Shown one piece after another: positions 19,001-28,000 of a stretch of 36,859 nt of DNA. The stretch covers positions 1 through 36,859 of the forward strand of contig JALHRR010000049.1 of assembly GCA_022841345.1 (NCBI GenBank), given 5' to 3'. The notes under the pieces were generated by a model. The model did not search any database. It was not told the DNA's origin and saw only the letters and a program-made list of their open reading frames with translations. The translations under genes were made by a program, and so were the position numbers. The DNA is from Saprospiraceae bacterium. Lineage in GTDB: Bacteria; Bacteroidota; Bacteroidia; Chitinophagales; Saprospiraceae. Position 1 is the first letter of the stretch; each line of letters begins with the position of its first letter.

Positions 19001-22000
19001 ATCACTACAGGTGATCCGCTGCAAGCTATTGCCTCAGGTTGAAATCCAATGAGCATGTTATTATCATCGTTGCCGTTTGTGAGATATGGCACGTCTACAA
19101 CATTTCCATCCGTCAATGGATTAATTATATCATAATCAGCAGTACCAAACCAGTTACAGGTAGCTGATAATACACCTGCATTCGTATTTTGAATGGCTAA
19201 AGTATTTCCCAGAAATGCATTTTCAGTAACCTCGGTTCCTGTAAAATCGTTTCCATATCCTGTCCAGACAAAGACACCTTTAGCATTTTCCTCAAGTACA
19301 TTCTCAGAAATTGTATTTGAAGTGTTATTGCCTTCCAGTACTATTGCTGCTCCCTGATCATTGTTTACCCCGCTAAGATCATGTACAAGGTTTCTTAATA
19401 TGTTATTTGAAGTCGCACCTGTGGAGAGATAGATTCCGGCATAAACATTGGTTATATCATTCTCACTTACTGTATTATTTGAAGCACTTGCAGATAACGA
19501 GACTGCTAAACCCGGAGTAAAACCGTCAAATATATTTTCACTAATAGTAACTCCAGATAAAGTATGTGTCATATCCACCCCTCTGTATCCTCCGTCACTT
19601 ACTGATCCAATACTGAAACCTCTGATCGACGTGCCTCCGGATCCAGCTCCCAAAGTGAATGCAGATCCTGCTGAAGGTCCTTCAACATATGATTCTGTGG
19701 TATGCGCATGCGTCCTTGTATTTACAGGTACACCATATTTTGCACCTCTGATATCCACTGATTTGTTAACAAGGACAGCTTCCGGATAGGTAGCTGCACT
19801 CGCAGTAATGACATGGCCATTTGTAGTAAATGAGCTCGCGATCGCTGCATTAATTGAACAGAATCTGCGACCAGCATTCACATTTGTTACTAATTTATCT
19901 AAATCATTAGCAACTATTCCGACCAGACGCTCATCTGTAGAATTCCCGGCATATGTATTAGTTCCTACCGTAATATCGCAAGAAACAGGTGAGTTACCAC
20001 GCCCAAAATACTGATCATTCAAATTACTCTGATCACCATCAGCATTGGTATTGGCAGTATAAGGAGTATGTCCGGATTGCACCTGAACACCTATATCATT
20101 ATTGGTTAAAATATTATCATATACCTGATGACTAATACCTTCAACTACAATACCAAAACCCTCACTGTTAGAAAGTCCGTTGTTTTGAGCATATCCTGAG
20201 ATGGTATTTTCTCTTACAATCACTCCCTGAGGTATGTCTTCATTATTCTCTGATCCTACCCATCCTCTTCTGATAACCACAATACCTCCAAGATCTCTTA
20301 ATTCAGAAGCTCTCAAAGTAGAGAAAGGCGCACTTTGGCTGATTGTATTATCCTCAACCACAATGGATCCATCTCCCGTCGCCTGTCCTGTTCCATAAGG
20401 AAGTTTCACTTCAATACCGAATCTGCCGCAATCAATTATGGTGTTTCCACTGATAACATTTGGACCCGCACCGGAAGTTAAACCCACTACTCCGATCCCG
20501 TTGTCACCCATGTTCTCGACATGGTTACCCATTATTGTTACGCCGGAGGCAGTTCCGTCCTGCAATTCAATACCACAACAACCTGTATTGTCTTCTACAT
20601 GATTGTTAGATATGTTAATATTTTGTTTAAATCCATTCCAAATCACAATAGCTCTTCCGGCTCCCGTATTTGTAACGGTATTATTAAGTATGTCAATGTT
20701 GTTGATTCCCCCAATACCATTGACATAAATGGCGCCTTGTGCTACTCCACCCGGAGTGATATTGTTCAGTGTAACATTGTTTATTTCCAGGCCAGAATTG
20801 TTCTGCAGTGCTGCAATCCCTCCTACTCCACTGAAGTTTTGAATGCGCAAATCCTTAATAGTCACATTTTGTATCCCATTTGGAATGCCAATTGCGTGAC
20901 CGGTTCCGGGAGTTCCTGTTCCTTCTATGATCGTATTATTGCCACTTCCCTGGAGCGTAATTGTCTTATTGATATTGACTCTTTCATTGAAAATCCATTC
21001 ATCACAATCGATTATATCATTTTCCATTGCCGCATCTATCGCTGACTGAATTGTCAGATACTTAGCATTTGTGGTAAGGTTGGTAACCGGCAAATAATAT
21101 AATAATTGTCCCAATTGAATATCATCCGGTTTATGATACAATTTGCTTTCCAGTGTATTCAACTGAGCAAAATTCATGGCTGACGGCATCTGCTGGCCAG
21201 CTCCTACATCAAATGTATTTTCAGTGATATCAAAATCCTGAGAAACTTTTGCCATGGTTGATGCCTGAAGTGAACCCCAGATAGGATGACCTGTTGTTGT
21301 TCCTGTTTCAGCATTCAATCTTACAAATTGAGCCAAATTGCTGTGGAAGATATTTTTATCAGCATTCGTACCAAAAACGACTGCTCCAAAATTGCACACA
21401 TTATCGTGATTGGCCAGTTCAATGGCTTTACCAGTTTGACCAGGTGCTGCATTTCCATTAAATGTATTTTCAAGAAGAGAAATAGAACTGCTGAAAGCTA
21501 AGGAAGGAAATGAATTTGTTCTATGTTTTGTATTTACGTGTATATGCGTAAATGCAGTAGCTCCTGCAGCCGGAGTAAAAGTATTATTTTGAACGGTGAC
21601 CCCTGCAGATCTTCCTGAGAAAATAGAAAAAATGGAATGTCCGATGAATGTATTGTTTACGATATTAATCAGTGAATTTGCCTGAGAATTATTCTTGATT
21701 TCGATATGCGCAAAATCTGATCCCGGACCATAAGCATTCGAAACACCAAATGTATTTCCTGATATATCATATGTCCTGTTTGTTTGACCATTATTAAATT
21801 CTAAAACGCCATTAAAAGTATTACCGGTAAAACTCATATTTCCACCGGCAGGATCTCCCCCTTGTACAGTGTACCATGCAGTAAACTGATTTGTTCCAAC
21901 ACTTCCATGTGCATTCCAGAAACGAAGCGCTCTGCCAAATGGAGATGTTCCGGTATGCTCAACTTCATTATTTGTAATGGTAACCTGATCTGAATTAACA

Positions 22001-25000
22001 CCTCCAAATGACCCCAATTCCATCGCAATAGAACCAAAGACAGTTGATCCGGTAGTTCCCGTTCCTTCAAAATAATTATTTAGAATACTCAGATTATTAA
22101 ATGTGCCTGAGTTGGTTGTAATGATACCTCTAAGAGTACTTACCTGATTGATCTGAAAATGTAAATTCTGTAGTGTAACATTTGGTTGTTCCACTCTCAT
22201 GATGAAATTACCAGAGACCGAATTTGTCAGTCTTGGTTTATTAGCACCTGTTCCCACGAGGCTCAATTGCTTGTTCACAATTACGTTTTCATTGTATGCA
22301 GCATCTTTTACCTGGAGTGTGTGCGTATTTGCAGTAAGTGTATTATCAATTGCTCTCTGAATGGAGCAATAAATTTTGCTCGTATTTGTATTCAAAACAC
22401 CCCTTGCATTTAGATTAGCAAAATCAGGCATTCCTACTGTTCTGAAAGTCTCAGTATTTGCATTAGCCCCTCCACCATAAGTCTGCGATCCTATGGTTAT
22501 TTGACATGATAAAGGCGAGTTACCTCTTCCAAAATAATCATCCGTTAAATTTGCCTGATCCCCATCTGCCGGGTATGGTTGATGCCCTGCCTGAATCTGA
22601 ATCCCGACGTCATTTCTATTGATGGTATTATCATAAACTGTGTGGTTGGATCCTTCCACTACAATTCCAAAACCAGTGCTCGCCGAAGGTTGTTTATATC
22701 CGGCCACTATATTGTTTTTCACTACGACACCTGATGGAACATCTACATTTCCTGCCAGCACACCTCTTCTGAAAACTGCGATCCCGGCAATATCCCGCAG
22801 ATCTGTAATGGCAGGTAAAGTCGGTCTAGTAACCTCATTTCCTGACACAATTATAGCTCCTGCTCCAGTCTCTAAACCTGTGCCATCCGGATTCTTTATC
22901 TCAATTCCGAAACGGCCACAATTGTCAATGACATTATTAATAATCCGGCTTGCACTTGTACCACCACCTATTCCCACAAGACCAATGCCATTGTCTCCAT
23001 TATTTGCCAGAAAATTTCCTTCAATTAATACATCAGATGCAGTTCCATCCTGCAATTCAATACCACAACAATTATTGCCTGTAATCTCGCAATTGGTTAT
23101 TGTAATATTAGATTTATGTCCATTCCAAATAACTATACCTCTTGCTGCCCCAGCGACATTAGTATGTCCTGAAACAGTCGCAAGATTAATAGTCACATTA
23201 TCCACAGGACCATTAGCATAAATACCCGATCCTCCGATATTGTCAAACACATTTACATTTTGAATATTCAGACCATTGTTTCCTCCGACTGCGTAAATAC
23301 CTGCGAATGAATTTGGACTGTTTCCTGAGTAATTTTGAACTGTAAGGTTTTGGATGGTGACATTGGTGACACCATTTAAAATCTCGATTCCTCTTGCATT
23401 ACCTAACCCTGTTCCGTTTAGAATGACATTGAATTTATCAACGCCCTGAAGGGTTAATGACTTATCTATAATTACTTTTTCGTTAAATACCCATTCTTTA
23501 AGTTCAATCACATCACCCGGGTTTGCAGCAGCTATTGCTGCTGAAATAGTCTGATATGTAAGTGTTTGGGTAATATTTGTAACCGGATCAAAGTAAGTCA
23601 GATTTCCAGCACAAGCAGCGTCAGGTTTGTGAAATAATCTGTTTTCCAGTGTTGTTCTTTGAGCTGCACTCATGGCACTTGTGGACTGAAGACCTGCACC
23701 CACATTGAATAGATTGTTTCTGATATCATAATTTTGATTCCAGCAAGCCATCGTAGTTGGCCAGTCTCCAGTTCCAGGATAGGCAGTTGGGTTAGAAGCA
23801 CCAGTCGTAGATCCTGTTTGATTGTCCAGTCTAATATACTGCCCAATTAAATCTCCAAATGAATTTGCATTACCCGTAGCACCTATCGTAAAGTTTCCAA
23901 AACTTGCATTGTCACTATCGTGATTAAAAAATCCTATTGCAGTTCCACCTAATGATCCTGATCCATTGAAAATATTATTCGTGATGATTCCATTCACTTC
24001 TGATTGTATAATCAGATTTGAATTGGAGCTAATCGATTTAGTATTTATTCCAATATGCAAATAGTCCGTTGAAGCAGCTGGCGGAGTGAATGTATTATTA
24101 TTAATAGTTACATTACGATAGTTTTCAGAACTGATAGACCAAAGTGCATTTGTGAATGTATTGCCAGAAACAGTAGTTGCTTTATTCTGCTGATTGTTTT
24201 TCAATCTTAATACAGCTGTGCGTGGAGAGACTATTAAATTCGATAAAGCACTATTGAATGTATTATTTGAAATAGTGATATCTCCTGCCCCTGCATTGCT
24301 GTCTGAAATATCTACTCCACCGCCATTCAGGTTGTTATTTGTAATGTTTATGTTTCCATTTCCACCAAAACGGACCTGTATGTCCTGATTGACAGACTGT
24401 AACGTATTACCTGTAAATGTACCACCTGATTCGTCAGCACACACACCAGCCCTAAAAATTCTATTCTGAGCATATGGATCTACACCAGCCGTCACTGTAT
24501 TGTTCTCAAAAAGGATATTATTGACACCCCCTGCTGCTACTCTATAATTAATGCCTCCGTTATAATTTATGCTAACTGCATTGCGATTGCCATAAGCACC
24601 AAAACTGGCCGCAGCACTTGAGCCTGTAGCATTAATAACATTATTCCTTATCGTAATGCCTGAAATATTAGTGGCGCTTGCGATGATCCCACTACTTAGT
24701 TTTGTTAAATCAACATTCAATTGCAGGTTATCAATAGTAACCGAAGGAGCTATCACATTTATTAGTGCAGGAACACCACTTACCACTCCTGTAAAATTCA
24801 GAACTGGTTTAGTTACGCCGGTTCCCAAAACTGTCACCTGCTTATTGACCACGACCTGCTCATTATAAGTACCGGAAGCGACTTCAATAGTATGGCCATT
24901 TAGCGTACCTGCATCATTGATGGCTGCCTGAATAGAGCAAAATTCTTTTGTTGTATTTATATTTGTTACTCCTCCCGAACATGCAGTCAATGTGACTTTA

Positions 25001-28000
25001 TTTCCAGAGTAATCGATAGTAAATACATAGCCACCTGCATTAATAGTATTTCCTGGCGCGAACTGTCCTACTATTGGAACATCGCTTACAATAATGTCAA
25101 ACTGATCGCCAACTGTGGGTGCAAATCCCAAAATCAAATCAAGATTCGCTCCGCCTAAGTTGACAGTTCCTGAGACATCCCATTGATCATATTGGGTGCA
25201 GGCAGTTAATCCATCTATTTCTGCCTCCAGTCCATCATTGCTATCCAGGGTCAGTGTACCAATAATTTCAACGCATCCGGGAGAAGCTCCCGGAGCAAGA
25301 GTCACCTGTTTGCCTGCAGTACTGACATTCTCTGTGTAAGCACCTGAGGCAATTTTTATTTTATTTCCCGGTGCTGAAGCATCGATTGCATCCTGAATCG
25401 AAGCATAACTAATATTCGTAACATCATTAACTACCGGACCGAGGCCATTACAGACAGGTGTCCCAATATTAGCACTTGTCAAATAATTCAAAAAGATAAC
25501 ATCTCCTGCAATCTGATTCTGCACAGCTCCAAGGACCGCAGTCCCCCACCAGTTGCAGGAAGCAATAATCGATTGCCCTCCGTAATGAGCAACAGACTTA
25601 TTATTTGCTTCTAAAATATTATTTACTACAACAAAGTTAACACCAACAGCACTTGCTCCAATCCCTTCTTCATCATGGTTAGTAATTGAATTACCTGAAA
25701 AAGTTATATTACTCTGTCCATCGGTGCCGATAGCAACCCCAACACCATTATTGTGGTTAAAATCATTCCCCGTAAAAGAATGTCCTGAACCCGGATTGAG
25801 ATACATACCCCTCCAGTTATTCTGGACTGTGTTATTAACAAGAGATAAATTATTAACTCCGGGAGTGGTACTGATTCCATCACTTTGAGCAGGAGAAATT
25901 ACGTCCTCTATGATATTGTTTTCTAAAAGGACATCATTTTCTTCAACAGCAACTCCCACTTTAAATCCGCCATAAGACAATCCATTTTTAATATTAAAAC
26001 CTTTTATTATTGTCCCTGCAGCCGAGGTTGCGATTCTGAAACCTCCATTTATGATTGATTCAGGATTTCTGACCCCAGAATTGATTCCAGCTGGAATAGC
26101 TGCATTTGCACCATTGATAGTCAGTATTTTATCAACTATAATATCTTCAGTGTATGTACCTGCGATCGCATTGATTACATCATGTGGCTGTGAACTATTA
26201 ATAGCATCAGTAAATGTGTTGTGGTAAGAATCCTGTGTCACATTGTAAATCATGGAGCCACATGGTCCACCCGGAACATATCCCGGCAACATACCATTAA
26301 TATCATCATCCGCAAGAAGATATGGAGTTACATTTCTGTTCCCATTACCGGCAATGCGAGCATTGACTTCGCTAATATCAATAGTGCCAAACCAGTTGCA
26401 TATGGCATCTACTAGTTCTGTTGGACCTCCCGTGTTGTCATCGTAGGCAAATCGCATCAGAATCGGTTTGCCCGATTCCATATAATTATTAAAAATTGTA
26501 ATCCCGGATACATTATTATATACCTGAATACAGGAGAAAACCGTTTTAGGATCCTCTCCGGCAATAATGGAATTATTTAAGACCTGCACTGTATGTGTTC
26601 CAGGCCCTTGAACTCTGATACCCGCTACTGAATTCCCTGCATTAAATTCTCCCATAATCTCGTTATGCTGAATCAATACATTGTTTACTTGTGTACCAGA
26701 ATTTGTTCTTGCTAATCGGATTCCATTGTTGCAATCACGAATAATATTCCTGAGGATTTCTGCATTCTGAACTGTATAAAGAAAAATTGCACCATGCTCA
26801 CTGGCAGAATTCACTATCTCATTATCAAGGATCTTCAGATTGACTGAGGTAGCGTTGTCTGCGAAGTTCAATCCATCACCGACTGTATTGAAAACATAAT
26901 TGAATTGAAGCGTAGCATTATTAAATCCACGAATTTGTGCACCTTCATCTGTAGCACCGGAAATAATATTATATTTTATGTCAAGATCAGACTTTATCGG
27001 TGTAGCCGGTGAAGTTATCAAATCTGCATTTCCGGCTCCTGCAACCTGCCTAAAATGAAATCCATTTATCTCTACACCGCCCGAAGTGATTTCAACCAGG
27101 ATTGCATTTGAAGGACCTTCAATTATAGTTTCAGAAGCACTGCCGGGAGTTCTTGAAGTTTCCGCATATGGTCTGGGATCTACATCTTCCTGAGCACCTA
27201 TAAGGGTGATGGGTTTGTTGATGGTGATAGTTGACGTCTGTGTATAAACTCCCGCCGGAACAGATATCACATCTCCATCACTAGCTCCATTTATTGCATT
27301 TTGAATACTGCAGTAAATTTGATTAGTGTTTTCATTAGTAATGACAAATGGCAAACAAGGAGCGGGTAGATTGTATAGATTTGATTTATCAATTGCTAAT
27401 AATGCAAACTCATTATTGTGAACCCAGGCATATCGGTTGCCCCCAACAGTGTTTCCAATAATATCGGTAACATCACTTAAAGTCCAGGTGTTAATTAGGT
27501 TGTTATCTCCGTCAAATATTTTTAGGTCAACTGCAAGCACCCCACTTCCATTGTCATAAAATGTGTGTTGGAAATTATACCATCCAGTTGTACTAATTGC
27601 AAAAGGGTTGCGTGAAGGATTCTTTGGATAAGAATTAGCCCTTCCAGAACTGTTGCTCGCACTTATAACAAACCTGTCGGTATTTGCACCCGGACCTGTT
27701 TCATCATTATAATATCCAATATTAAAAATAAAATCACGTCTATGTGCTCCTAAAGTATTATTGCTGGCGCAAGAATAATCAACTCTTGTGTCATTCGTCC
27801 AACCTCCTTCGACATTTAGATATAGTTTCAAATTGACCTGATAACCGAATGAAGGAAATACGCTTGTATATCCACCCAATTCACTAAATGCAGAGGTTCG
27901 AGGACCTGCAGGCCCGCCTGCTGCAGGCAATTTAGCATGTTGAGAACCATTTGCTGATGCAAATCCATCCGTGCCTGAGGGAGTTAGCGTTACTCCGTTC

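Noticed and set aside
10808-26446. Many plus-strand open frames inside the giant gene
   Set aside because: They lie antisense to a continuous 18-kb frame with clear domain repeats, and their translations are low-complexity with no recognisable motif.
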